From Talpa occidentalis (Eukaryota; Chordata; Mammalia; Eulipotyphla; Talpidae): DNA of 64,000 bases. Under the pieces are notes generated by a model. It saw nothing but the letters and a program-made list of their open reading frames with translations, was not told the DNA's origin and ran no database searches. Below, piece after piece: positions 48,901 to 60,749 of this stretch. The stretch is from the NCBI RefSeq assembly GCF_014898055.3, contig NW_023604295.1, positions 64,257,730-64,321,729 on the forward strand, read 5' to 3'. How positions within the stretch are numbered: the first letter of the stretch is position 1; each line of letters opens with the position of its first letter. The position numbers and the translations under genes were made by a program.

Positions 48901-49763
48901 TTTATTCTCTCTTCTTTGCTTGATATTGATTCCTATAAATATCTGGCACCTCAGTTCCCATCTCAGAGTTAACTTTCAACTGAATCACATTAATATACAG
49001 AAAGGGAAAAATTAGAAGATGGACCCTCTGTGTTATATATGGTATGACAATCAGTTTCTGGATGGAAGTAGTAGTGGCCATTTGAAAAAGTCATCAGCTT
49101 TCCTGTAAAATATTGTCCTAACAAAAAATCCTTTCTAAAGTGGCTCTGGCTATTACTCATTTGTTATCACTAAATGATGTGAAGGCAATCTTGAATATCT
49201 AATAATAAAACATGATTATAATTAGATTTCCAGTTCTCTTTGTGCCTCTATAAAGATTTTTTATCTTCCACTCTCCCATTTTAATTCTCTCTCATACTAG
49301 AGCTGTTATGTTTCTGTGTCTTTGACATATGTTTAATGATTATAGCTTCAACATTTTTTGAACCGAATAATGAAGCTTCGTTAGACAACTGCGACTGGTA
49401 ACATATGTTTTATCTCTAAGTAGAATGCTGTTCACTGACTTTACATTCCAATTTGATAAAATTTTATAAACTAAATCTGACGCAAATAATGTGCTTGAAA
49501 ATGGAATATGACATTCTGAAAGATGAGATGTTATTTATATTTGGCTACTAGCTAACTCCAAACACTTAATTTATATCTAGTATTTTAATATCTACAATAG
49601 TTGCCATGTTTTTTATTTGTTTGCATTTAAATCACTGTATTCTTCATCAATTAATACTTCTAATAGATTCTATCAATACATACATTCATAGAAATTAAGA
49701 GTTATTAATTGTTGTTTTCCTCTTATGTGAAGTAATGTGTTCTATCCCTCTCAAAATAAGGAT
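48900..49763. other. Unique AT-rich sequence
   Basis: No gene or element was recognised. Confidence 0.45.
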
Positions 49764-49775
49764 TGTACATTTTTC

Positions 49776-50051
49776 TTTTTTTTTTTTTAAGATTTATTTA
49801 TTTATTTATTTATTTATACAAGCACTGGGTAAAGTCAGAAGTGTGGGAGGGTGAGAGAATTCACCAGAGCCAGAACAGGGACAGAACAGGCAGACTGATG
49901 AAATACACTGCTGAGGGGAGCAGCGGGTGGCAGGAGAGGTCTGTGTGCCATGTGGGACCCTTACCCAGCAGCCGGGGATTGAACCGGTGGTGCAGAGGCT
50001 GCGGGCAGCTTCGCAACCCAGCACTCAACCGCTGCGCCACCAGGGAGGCCC
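49776..50051 (-). mobile_element. tRNA-derived SINE, type A (short form)
   Basis: The TSD TGTACATTTTTC is at 49764-49775 and 50052-50063. The tail contains five ATTT units in the plus-strand view. Confidence 0.95.
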
Positions 50052-50064
50052 TGTACATTTTTCA

Positions 50065-50467
50065 AAGTACTGAATACTTTAATATGTGAAACTTCTTTCA
50101 TGGATTAAACTTGATTTTTTTTTTTTTTGCTTAATACATATGTGAAAATGTGCTCTTTTCTGTATTTGAACTAGAAAAAATATGTCTAACAACAAAAATA
50201 AAGCAAAATCAACAAAAAATCATTTGTCATTAGTAGGGCAGCAAAATATATGGTCAACTAGATAAACATACAGATTGATCTATGCAAAACAATCATAATA
50301 TTTTTTTACAGAATGTAAAATTGTGCATTTGTAACCAATTGTGATTTAAAACAAATCTGCGTAAGTCAATGCATACAATGAAGCATTATGATTACATATT
50401 GCCAAACTTTAATGTACACATCAATAAAGCCATATATACATAAACACAGAAACCCACAAACGTCTAT
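50065..50467. other. Unique AT-rich sequence
   Basis: No gene or element was recognised. Confidence 0.45.
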
Positions 50468-50530
50468 ATGTTATATATGTGTGTATGTGTGTGTGTATAT
50501 ATGTGTGTGTATGTGAATATATACACATAT
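50468..50530. repeat. Mixed (GT/AT)n microsatellite
   Basis: Alternating TATATGTGTG words occur over about 60 bp. Confidence 0.85.
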
Positions 50531-50922
50531 AAAGACACTATCTTGAATTATATTCACATTCTGAAGTTACCAGGAGTTAATATTTCAACATATGAATTTG
50601 TGGGCACACAGTTCACCCCATAACACCCAGAATACAAAAGTTCATATCATCTATCCACTCTCTTCCTGGATAATTTTTGTCCCTGTCAAAATAAAATTAA
50701 TAAGTCTTTCTTTGATATGGATATTTTATTGAGTGAGAACAGGAAACAGGATATGATAATAATCAGTGTGAGTTCAACTGAGAAACTAGTATGAGATTCA
50801 AAGGCATGACAATACACAGTGGTTTAGGAAGTGAAAATGAGCAAGTGTTTAATCTTTACAGATATTGGTTTTTACAATGGGGGATTTCAGGTGGCAGGGG
50901 TCAGATAAAAGTGATTGCCATG

Positions 50923-51189
50923 GCAGGCCTCCCTGGTGGCGCAAGGGGTTAAGACACAATCTGTGAAGCTATCCACAAGCACTGCAGCGCGAATTGATCC
51001 ACGGCCAGGGAGCTACCCACATGGCACAGCATACATCTCCGGCCTCGCCCACTGCTCCCCTCAGCAGTACATTTCAGTCAATCTGCTTGTTCTGTTCCCC
51101 ACTCTGACTCTGGTAGTCCTCTCACCCTCCCCCACACATCTGGCATGTACCCCAGTTCTTGTATGCATAAGTAAATAAATCTTTTAAAA
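50923..51189 (+). mobile_element. tRNA-derived SINE, type B
   Basis: The TSD AAAGTGATTGCCATG is perfect at 50908-50922 and 51190-51204. The head is GGCCTCCCTGGTGGCGCAAG and the tail ends GTAAATAAATCTTTTAAAA. Confidence 0.95.
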
Positions 51190-51204
51190 AAAGTGATTGC
51201 CATG

Positions 51205-51540
51205 TACCATTTTAGGAAAATCACTTAAGATTTTTTCCTTATTCTCAGGTTCATTTATAAGAAATATGTTATGTTTTTCTTATAATATAGAAATAAAGTA
51301 GACTATTTTTTGCTTATGTGACATAAATGGCTTTAACTGCTTGAGGAATCTTTGAACCCGGTCATTTTATTTTATTTTAACATCCTCTTTCCATACTTGT
51401 CCATGTGTTAGACACACTAGACATTTTTTGTTTGATTTTTCAAATATTCAAACCTATTCCTGCCATGACACCATGTCCTCTAAAATAATAGTTCTTCAGA
51501 GAGATTTTGGTTTTGCAAGCTTTCCTTGTCTGATATTTTC
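51205..51540. other. Unique sequence
   Basis: Nothing was recognised. Confidence 0.45.
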
Positions 51541-51558
51541 TTTTTTATTTCTTTATTT

Positions 51559-51820
51559 TTAAAGATTTATTTATTTACTTATACAAGCACTGGGTACCGT
51601 CAGAAGCGCGGGAAGTTGAGAGAATTCACCAGAGCTAGAGCAGGGAACAGAAACAGGCAGACTGACGAAGTACACCACTGAGGGGAGCAGCGGGTGAGGC
51701 AGGAGAGGTCTGCACGCCACGTGGGGCCCTCGCTGGTGGCAGGGGAATCGAACTGGCGCTGCAGAGGCTGTGGGCAGCTTCGCATCCCAGTGCTCAACCG
51801 CTGCGCCACCGGGGAGGCCC
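51559..51820 (-). mobile_element. tRNA-derived SINE, type A (short form)
   Basis: The tail side is AAAGATTTATTTATTTACTTATAC and the head ends CACCGGGGAGGCCC. The flanks are T-rich and no convincing TSD could be set. Confidence 0.9.
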
Positions 51821-51874
51821 ATTATTTATTTTTTTAAATTCATGTCTCAATTGAATATGAAAAATGGGGTGGAA

Positions 51875-51886
51875 TGAGAGAGAGAC

Positions 51887-51919
<33 letters not shown>

Positions 51920-51936
51920 CAGAGAGAGAGAAAGAG
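51875..51936. repeat. (AG)n-type microsatellite
   Basis: GAGAGA runs are punctuated by GACA and GAAA. Confidence 0.9.
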
Positions 51937-51939
51937 CTC

Positions 51940-53750
51940 TTTACTCATATTTGTGGCTGAATTCTCAATGAATAGAAGAATCCCTGTCACATAGAAGTCA
52001 CAGAGTAAATATTTGCTTTATGACTTGAATGAATACACAAGTGAATACATTTAATTTAAATGGGTTACTTTGCTTTACACATATGTTGAAAATTGCTTGA
52101 TTCTTATTTTTAATTAATAAATTAGTCATTAATGATAGAAGGGATATAACACAATGTTTGATCAGCAATTAAAATTTTCTATAGTTCTTTGAGTTAAAAA
52201 AAATGACTCACTAATTAGAATTGTAACAGTATGTTCATGAGTTTGTTTGGTCAGATTATGTCTCTTCCAGTTAAAACAAATAGGAGAGTCATATATTTAA
52301 GATTACGTGCATATGGTTATGTATCAAGTTGTGAGGACTTTAATGTTCATGTCCCACTTCAAAGTTGAGTGCTTTTTGCATTGTCAAATGTTCTTCCTTA
52401 TACTTGTGTTCATTATTATCAGAGGCATTTATAAGAAATAATATGTTCTGTTTTGCTTATGTGATAGGAATGCATGAATACTGCCCTAAATAATATTGCT
52501 CTATCTTTATAAATAGATTTTGAAAAAAATGGTTCTATTTTTATTGCTTATTTCACAGGATAGTACTAATGATATGGAACATAGACTAGATAGGAAGGAG
52601 AGCTGTAAAATGATAGATGAGTGTGAAGCTAATGGGAGGAAAGCAACAGGTCTCAAAATTCACTCATTTTCTTAATTAATACATATTTTTCCTATTATGA
52701 TGAACTCTATGTATGCAATGAGAACTGAGGCACTGTCCCTATGCTCATATTCCCAGTATGCTGTTATACTGGAAGCACTATAATAAACCAAGATAAAAGA
52801 GAAATGCACTTATAAGAGATTATTAGGCATTATGCTCCTCACAATAAAACAAATGCCAGATTACCTTGCCAATCTCCATTCTGCAATACTAGAACGGTTT
52901 GAATGTTATCTTTACTAATTGTTCCTCTTGTCTAGAAGCTAAATAGGAACATAAGCAAACTAGTTCTTAGTTCTGCAGCTCAAGATACAAGATAAACAAA
53001 TTTATAACCTTGTTGATTTCAGCATGCCCCATGTAATTAAAATCTAATGGTGAATTTATTTAATAATTTTATTTTATCCTCTAATAGTATTTCTTAGCAT
53101 TTATCCCATAATTGAGCTCACCAAATTTTCAAGCCTAAAGTGCATTTCTAAACCAAGTTTTGCTTGTGTGTATTGATCATTCATCACTGTCACTACTCAT
53201 AGTAATACTTTTCCTTAAGGTGTTTCCACAATAGTTGACAATGTTTAACAACAACAGTTTAAAAAAAAAAAAACATTGTCAAGATAAAAGAATGATCATC
53301 TCCATTTGGGATTAAATGCAGTGGTGACAAAAAGATTACTGCCTGTGTGAGCAATTTAATTCTAACCAAACCTGAAAAATCAAATTACAAATTATTGAGA
53401 GTACTTTAAGGAGATTTGCACCTCCAAAACATGTATAATATTATGGCTACTCAGATTTAAATCAGTGCTTAAATTACTAACCAGTAAATTTGTTATGTCT
53501 TTTTTACAATAAATATTGGAAATGCAAGACAATGCTTAATGGTAATTCTACACCTACTGGAAATAACACACGGGAAAGTGATATTTACTACTGTCTGAGG
53601 ACTCTAAAATGTATAGGTACCCAGAGCGAGATAGCTAACTAGTCATCAGGACAGGAATTCATCACATTATCTCAGTAGATTCACTGTGGTAATGTTCTGA
53701 CTTTCAACTTTAAAGGTACATAGACTCACTAAGAGATATGCTAGTATGAA
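51940..53750. other. Unique AT-rich sequence
   Basis: No gene or clear element was recognised. Confidence 0.4.
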
Positions 53751-53759
53751 TACAGTAAC

Positions 53760-54860
53760 TAAAACTGGTAATAATAAAGACTGGGTTTTGTTAAGATTTC
53801 CACTTCTAATGAAGAAGAAATACAAATAACTGAATTTTTACCCTATAAGAATTTTAAAAGTGAATTAAATATATAAAACATTAAAATTCCATTAAAATGA
53901 ATTCCATATTAATATAGTTATATAAAAACTTGAATATATTAAGTGGAAACATGGTAGAAATTGAAATAGTCCATATCAAATTTCTAGAGATGAAAATTAC
54001 AATATAGATGAGATGATACATTACTTATTGCAAAAGGAGACATTAGTGAACTTAAAGACATATACTAAAAATGTTCCAAAATGAAACACCAAATAGAAGA
54101 AAAACATTCAAAGTTAATCAAGAGATAATGATGAAATGTAGGACAATTTAAAAAGACTAATCCTTGTGTATTTTATGTCCCCAACTAGAGTAATAACACT
54201 GAGCAAATCCTTGAAGAAATATTACCATTTTTTCAAATGTTATATAGACGATCAAAGCTTAATCTCAAAAAATTCAATAATCTCAAAAAACAAAAAAACA
54301 AATCCTTAGAATCATGAAAGATATTATGCCAAAGCATATGATAATTAATTTCTCAAAATCAAGGATAAAAAGAAATTCTTAAAAGCAGCCAGAGAAGAGA
54401 GGTCATGTACAGGACCAAAGATAATAATGATGTAAGTTTTTTGTCAACAGCAGTGCAAACAAAACCCTATTCTTACCTTAAAACAATTTCCAACAAATTA
54501 AGAAATAAGTCATACAATGCATATATTTTGTCAATAAAGTAATTAAATTTGAAGTCAATAATGAAATAATTATTGGAAAATCTCTTTTTAGATATTAAAA
54601 CCCCAAAACTCATTTCTACATAATTTTTGCTAAATAACAAAAATCTAGATTATTTTAGTTGGGAGCAAAATAAATAAAAGCATATCAAAATTTGTAAAGT
54701 GCTGATCAAAACAATTTAAATAAAAATTTATAACACAAAACGCATAGACCTAAAAAAATTCTCAAATCAGTGACCTTATTATGTACCTTAAGAAGGTAAA
54801 AGAAGAGCAAATTAAAGAGTAAGAAAAAGAGAGGGAAAAGCAGAGATTGGAGTACAAATC
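53760..54860 (+). mobile_element. Ancient L1 fragments (ORF1 to early ORF2)
   Basis: The stretch at about 54290-54480 (a TCTTAAAAGCAGCCAGAGAAG word, then cues for a CAACAGCAGTGCAAAC region) resembles the ORF1 3' half of old L1s. About 54640-54820 (AAGAAGAGCAAATTAAAG) resembles the ORF2 region after the endonuclease. Divergence is high and reading frames are destroyed. Confidence 0.5.
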
Positions 54861-54869
54861 AATAAAGTA

Positions 54870-55465
54870 GAAAAGAGGAGGCAAGGGAAGATAGTTGAAG
54901 AGTAAAGATGGTGAGCTCACTTTCTCCATATATCCACAGCTAGATTGCAACAGAACAAAAACAATAGCTCTGGAAGGAAAAACAGACAAAGCACACATTA
55001 GAAATGATGTTCAAAGGACACGGTCTCTAACAAGCAGTGGAAGGGGCCAAGCAGATAGCCTGTTTAAGCAGAAAGGTGGCCCTTGGAAGCCAAACAGGCA
55101 AAAGACTGGAACTGGCAGGGCTTTACACAGTAATCCCGTCCAGCAATGGAGCAGCCCCTCCAAGGGAAGCAGACATGATAGGCCCATTCAGCAGGAACTA
55201 CAGAACCTAGTTACCCAAGGTCTGTGACTCTTAGAGCAAAAAGCTAACGGATGCTGTTCAGATAGATAGTCTCTCATATAGGTGGAATCTATTATCTTTT
55301 GGTCAGTAGACAGCAGTGCAGACTTCAACAAGGTTGACACTAAGGCAATTCACGCTACATTGAACAGGAGGTGGGTGGAGAGAGGAAGCTGTGGTTTGTG
55401 GTCTATGATAGGGGACACTGGTGGCAGGGCTGTCACCTTAGAGGCCTTTGGGAGGGAGAGGAGGA
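54870..55465. other. Unrecognised sequence between two L1 pieces
   Basis: This GC-richer stretch separates L1 sequence on both sides. It carries a 110-codon frame (54895-55227) and a 63-codon frame (55282-55473), neither with a recognisable domain. It may be an unrelated element inserted in the old L1, or sequence of another retroelement. No TSD was seen. Confidence 0.35.
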
Positions 55466-55469
55466 AATT

Positions 55470-56610
55470 CTGATATCAAGAAAACAATCCCATTTACAAT
55501 AGCATTTAAAGGTATTACTTTCCTAGAAATAAATCTAGCAAAGGAGGTGAAAAACCTATTCAATGAAAACTATAAGATACTGTTAAAGAAAATAGAAGAC
55601 ACAGGAAATTAAAAGATATTTCATGCTCATGAATTGAAAGAATTAGTTTTGTTAAATTGGCCATCTTACCCAAAGCAATATATAGATTTAATGCAATCCC
55701 TTTCAAAGTTCTGAGGGCATTCAAAGAAAGAGCACACATTATTGAAATTGTTATGAAACCACACTAGACCCTAAGTAGCCAATACCATCTTAACAAAAAA
55801 GAAAAGGAATAGATGTGTCAATCTGCCCAGACTTCAAACTTTTCTACAAGGCTATAGTAATAGCAAGAGTATGGTATTGGAATAAAAATAGAGACACAGA
55901 CTAAAGATAGAGAATTAGGAGCCCAGAAATAAACACACATTTAAGTGGACAGGTAATCTATGGCAAAGAGCAAAGTGCATACAATGGAGGAAGGAAAGTC
56001 TCTTGAGCAAATGGTGCTGGAAAAGTAAATGTACAGATGCAAATAAATGAATCTAGACCACTCTTTCACACCAGACACAAAAATTAACTTAAAGTGGATT
56101 AAATAATTGGATGTTAGATCAGAAACCATAAAACATACAGTAGAAAAGAGGCGAAGCACTCTGGGACTCAGGCTTTCAGAATGTCTTTGGGGTCTCAATT
56201 CAATGGCAAAGAAAACAAAAGAATATATAAATGAATAGTATTACATCAAGCTATAAAGCCTCTGAACAACAAAAGAAACTATCTTTAAAATAAAAATACA
56301 GGGCCTCCCTGGTGGCACAGGCGGTTGAACGCTGCACTGAGAAGCTGTCCACAGCCTCTGCAGTGCGGGTTGGATTCTGGCCGGGGAGAATCTCACATGG
56401 TGCGGCAGACCTTTCTTGTCTCGCCTGCTGCTCCCCTCAGCAGTGTATTTCAGTCATTCTGCCTGTTCTGTTCCCCACTCTGTCTTTGGTGAATCCTCTC
56501 ACCCTCCCGCGCATCTGGCCTGTACCCTGGTTCTTATATAAATAAATAAATCTTTAAAAATAAAATAAAATAAAAAGACACCCTGTAGAGTGGGAGAACA
56601 TTTTTTTTTT
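55470..56610 (+). mobile_element. Ancient L1 ORF2 fragment, interrupted by a SINE
   Basis: Collinear with ORF2 of the 20.1-kb L1: CCTAGAAATAAATCTAGCAAA (parallel to 25301), GGCCATCTTACCCAAAGCAA (parallel to 25436), GACTTCAAAC, and AAATGGTGCTGGAAAA (parallel to 25792). It ends at GTGGGAGAACATTT, parallel to 26100. Many substitutions and stops show it is old. The SINE at 56301 splits it near the end. Confidence 0.85.
56301..56567 (+). mobile_element. tRNA-derived SINE, type C, nested in old L1
   Basis: The TSD AAATAAAAATACA (56288-56300) recurs as AAATAAAAAGACA at 56568-56580. The body matches the type C copy at 38397 (CTGTCCACAGCCTCTGCAGTG, then CTGGCCTGTACC). Confidence 0.93.
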
Positions 56611-56943
56611 TTTACATCGTAAACTAAACAGAAATGAATGGTGACTGTTGGACTTGACAAGTCAATAGATAATTAATTTGCATCAAATATATACATTTTA
56701 TTTGGCTAAAATCACCTGAGTCATGCACATAGAATGACTAAGCTTTATTCTTAAGTAATTTAATATCTAGTTTATAATCCAGTTGGTTACACAAAATAAG
56801 TATATAAAAATTACTCTCTTTAACATTAAGGTAATGTTACTCAATTTTCATTCCTCTACAAAAAAATGATATAGAAAGGGAAGTATAATAAGGCATATGT
56901 GTCAAAATCTTATTTAATGGGCAGGTCAAGAATGCAACTTTCT

Positions 56944-57214
56944 GGGCCTCCCCGGTGGCGCAGCGGTTGAGCGCTGGGTTGCGAAGCTGCCCGCAGCCTC
57001 TGCAGCGTCAGTTCGATCCCCGGCTGCTCCCCGGCCACCAGAGGAGGGTCCCACATGGCGCGCAGACCTCTCCTGCCGCCCGCTGCTCCCCTCAGCAGTG
57101 TACTTCAGTCCTTCTGCCTGCTCTGCTCCCCGCTCTGGCTCTGGTGAATTCTCTCACCCTCCCGCGCTTCTGACTGTACCCAGTGCATGTATAAACAAAA
57201 AAAAAAAAAAAAAA
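56944..57214 (+). mobile_element. tRNA-derived SINE, type A young subfamily
   Basis: The TSD AAGAATGCAACTTTCT is perfect at 56928-56943 and 57215-57230. The head is GGGCCTCCCCGGTGGCGCAG. The tail is TGCATGTATAAAC followed by about 20 A, without the CATGCCTCT extension. The long pure A tail and perfect TSD suggest this is among the youngest insertions here. Confidence 0.97.
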
Positions 57215-57302
57215 AAGAATGCAACTTTCTAAAAGCAGAGCTTTTTTGTATCAAAAACAATTGAATTCTACAAACTTTTCACTCACTAATTACGCTGCTT
57301 TT

Positions 57303-57570
57303 TTTTTTTTTAAGATTTATTTATTTATGCACACAAGAACTGGGGTACAGGCTAGGAGTGTGGGGGTGAGAGGATTCACCAGAGACATAATGGGGAACAA
57401 TACAGATGCATTGATTGAAATACACTGCTGAGGGGAGCAGTGGGCGAGACAGGAGAGGTCTGCTGTGCCATTTAGCTTAGCAACCTGGCTAGGGATCAAA
57501 CTTGTGCTGCAGTGGCTGGGATAGCTTCATAGTGCTGCATCTTAACCGTCTTGCACCACCAGAATGGCCC
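57303..57570 (-). mobile_element. tRNA-derived SINE, type B
   Basis: The TSD CTAATTACGCTGCTTT (57286) recurs as CTAATTATGCTCCTTT at 57571. It lies 88 bp from the plus-strand SINE at 56944, tail to tail. Confidence 0.93.
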
Positions 57571-57689
57571 CTAATTATGCTCCTTTAATATATAAATTCC
57601 AATTATGCAGACAGAAAGAATGTTTTGTGGTTAAAATGTGGAAAATCTTACTCATCAGTATCCAAATTTTCCACTCTCTTTTTTGCTTC

Positions 57690-59070
57690 ACAAAAAATAA
57701 TGGATTTGATTACATTCAAATTAAGGAATTTGTTTACAATGAAGGAAATTATAGAGAGGTGGCATAATGGGAGAAAATACTTGCACTGTCTAAAAAAGAC
57801 AAGGGAATAATAGAAAATTAAAAAAAATTAAATAAGAAATAAAAAAGGTAGAAGTATAGTTAGCATATGAAAAAAAGGCAATCCACTGAAGGGGAAATCT
57901 GAAGAGCAAGTAATTATAGTGAAGAGATGCTCAAACAGGCAGTCAGAAATGCTTAAATTAAAATATCAAAGAAATGCTGAGTTATAAAAATCAGTGTGCT
58001 AAAAATAAGATAATGAAAGTTTTGATTAGAGAATGGGAAATAGGAACTCATTCCTAGTGAAGAAATACACAGGTGGAGCTATTTTGGAAGAAAAAATACT
58101 TATTTGCTAACATTACACATATCCTGTGATCTCAGGTTATATACCTGCAAATTTGTACATATTTTATAGTGCATGTGTAATTTTGTAGTAATGAGGAGAC
58201 AGATGGAAGTTACAATAACATCAGTTGAGAACAAATAAGTAAACTATTGTAGTGTTATAAAATATTCTGATCTGTGTTTAGAAGCATTAAACATATGTCA
58301 TTAAAACACTGTAGTTACATTTCAAAAACATAGTTTTGAATACCATATATAATGATAATTTGGAGTGATTGGATCTCTCATACAGTAGTGATGAGAATGT
58401 AAATTAGTATGGTGTCTCTGTAAGTGTTTGATAGTTTCTGATGGGGAACAATACAGATGGATCAACTGAAATACACTGCTGAGGGGAGCAGTGGGTGAGT
58501 CAGGAGAGGTCTGCTGCGCCATGTGGGTAGCTCGCTGGGGATGGAGCTCGTGCTGCAGTGGCTGTGGACAGCTTCAACTTAAAGATATGTTTACCAACTA
58601 ACCACCAATTATACTCTATGTATTTTTCCCAGGGAGAACCTATGTCTAACAAAAATCTCTGTATCAATGTTCTAAGTAGTCTATTTTTAAAAGCAAGAAA
58701 AAAAGAAGAAAAAAAAAAAGTAACCAATTGTCTTCATCAGAAAAATAGACAACTGTGATAAACCTTTAAATGGGAGTAGAATTCAGCAATGAAAATGAAT
58801 AAAATGTTGTCTTACACCATTTTGTGAATCTCAGGGACATTATTTTGAGCAAAAATACCAACTAAAGGTAACATCTTGTTTGAATCCTTGTTTAACTTCT
58901 CAATGGGATAAAAATTAGTATTTGAAAGAGTTCCAAATTGGAGAAGAATGTGATTATTAAGTGGGCAGAAGGAAGTTCATTTGTCATCATTAGTAGTTTT
59001 GTAATCTGTGATGAATCAATACATGTGATGAAATTTAATTTAACTTTAAAGAAAAAAAGTACAAGTAAAC
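57690..59070 (+). mobile_element. Ancient L1 3' portion (ORF2 C-terminus and 3' end)
   Basis: A translation near 57700-57790 reads KEFVYNEGNYREVA, then an EKILAL-like stretch, resembling the ORF2 region before the Cys motif. At 58375-58425 (CATACAGTAGTGATGAGAATGTAAATT) and 58780-58850 (AATTCAGCAATGAAAATGAATAAAA) the sequence parallels the conserved end of L1. It is highly diverged. Confidence 0.6.
58440..58575 (-). mobile_element. Partial tRNA-derived SINE, type B
   Basis: Only the middle of a type B SINE remains, from GATGGGGAACAATACAGATG to GCTGTGGACAGCTTCA in the plus-strand view. Both the tail and the pol III promoter head are missing. No TSD is visible. It lies inside old L1 sequence and may be a deletion remnant. 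Confidence 0.85.
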
Positions 59071-59621
59071 TTCATAAACTCTTTTGAAATTTAGAAGTTT
59101 AGTTTTGTTAGAAGTCTTAGACCTAGCATATTTCTGGATTTGAAAATAAAGCTTTTTTCAAAGATGATGCAATTTCAGGAAGCTAGGAAAGATGTACAAA
59201 CCAACTCTCTACTATTTTTGCCATTTCTTTTGAGTCTAAAATAACTTTAAAATAGGAATTAAAAAAAAAGTTAAAAATACGGTTGGGCAATAGTATAACT
59301 AAATGAATTTATAAATTGATTTCAAGAGAACTGACATTTATATCAAATCAACTGTTTCCAAATAGGAACAGTGTCTTTCCCATTATCCACCTAATCTTTT
59401 TATGCTTAATTCCTCCAATTTTATATTTTATATTATGGCTACTAATGTGAAATATGTATTTCACCCTGTAATATGACATTGGTCATAGTTCTTGGTCACA
59501 GACTTTTTTTTTTCTTTCTTCTGAGGTTTGCAGTTGCCCACATAACTTCATTTATTCATGTTTTATGATGGTTTGGTTCATTCTATTATTTATTTATTTA
59601 TTAAATGTTTTAAAAGATTTT

Positions 59622-59880
59622 TAAGAATTTATTTATGCATATAAGAACTGGGATGTGGGTCAGAGGTGGGGGGAGGTGAGAGGATTCACCAGAGACAAAG
59701 TGGGGAGCAAAACAGACAAATCTACTGAAATACACTGCTGAGGGGAGCAAGGGGCAAGATGGGAGAGGTCTGCTGTGCCACGTGGGTCAGCTCCCTGGCA
59801 GGGGGTCGAACTCATGCTGCAATGGCTGATGATAGCTTGGTAGTGCTGAGACTTAACACTTTGCACACCAGGGAGGCCCC
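59622..59880 (-). mobile_element. tRNA-derived SINE, type B
   Basis: The tail side is AAGAATTTATTTATGCATATAAG and the head ends CACACCAGGGAGGCCC. Body divergence is higher than in most copies and no clear TSD was found, so this is probably one of the older insertions. Confidence 0.88.
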
Positions 59881-60460
59881 TTAGGCTCTTACTTTTAAGA
59901 TTGCTAGGTGACACAAGAGTAGTGATTAATTCAGACATAACTATTCTTCAGTAATGAGATAAGATTGTCCTCATTACTGCACCAAGTGTCCTGTAAGTTA
60001 TACGGTTTTTTAATGTTCCTGGTAAGGACAAGCTCTATTTCTTGCTCTATATAAGTACCACATACATTTCCTCTAGTCATTTGTGGGTATTCCTTTGCCT
60101 GGTTATAGGTGTTTTTTTCACATGTAGTGATGATATTCGGCTGCATTTTTGTCAGGGATTCTCTGTAGCTCTCCACAGTTCTCTGTATTTCAGTTATCTA
60201 CACATCTATCCTTCCTATGTACTTCAGCTGCTTTGTCCTTCCTAGATTTCCAGTTCCAGCTCACTATTTCAGAGACCACTAAGCTCGGCCTAGTTTCCCC
60301 TTCTGGCAAATGGCCAGGAAAGTATCTTCAGGAAGTAATTTGGGGCAATAATAGTACTCATTTACTTATTTATCTTTGTTCCTAATGAAACTGTGGCCTT
60401 TGCTGCTTAACAGTCAGTAACATGAAAACTTTGTCTCTATATTTTTCTTTTAGATTTTTT

Positions 60461-60733
60461 TTAAAGATTTATTTATTTTATTTATTTATTTATTTATTTA
60501 TTTATACAAGCACTGGGTACAGTCAGAAGCATGGGAGGGTGAGAGAATTCACCAGAGCCAGAGCAGGAAGCAGAACAGGCAGAAGGACCAAGGTGCACTG
60601 CTGAGGGGAGCAGTGGGCGTGGCAGGAGAGGTCTGCGCGCCTTTTGGGACCCTCGGGGATCGAACCAGTGCTGCAGAGGCTGTGGGCAGCTTTGTAGCCC
60701 AGCGCTCAACCACTGCGCCACCAGGGCAGGCCC
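60461..60733 (-). mobile_element. tRNA-derived SINE, type A, internally deleted
   Basis: The TSD TTCTTTTAGATTTTTT (60445) recurs as TTCTTTTAGAATTTTTT at 60734. The body lacks about 15-30 bp just before the GGGGATCGAACC (B-box) segment compared with other type A copies. The tail has expanded to about seven ATTT units. Confidence 0.94.
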
Positions 60734-60749
60734 TTCTTTTAGAATTTTT

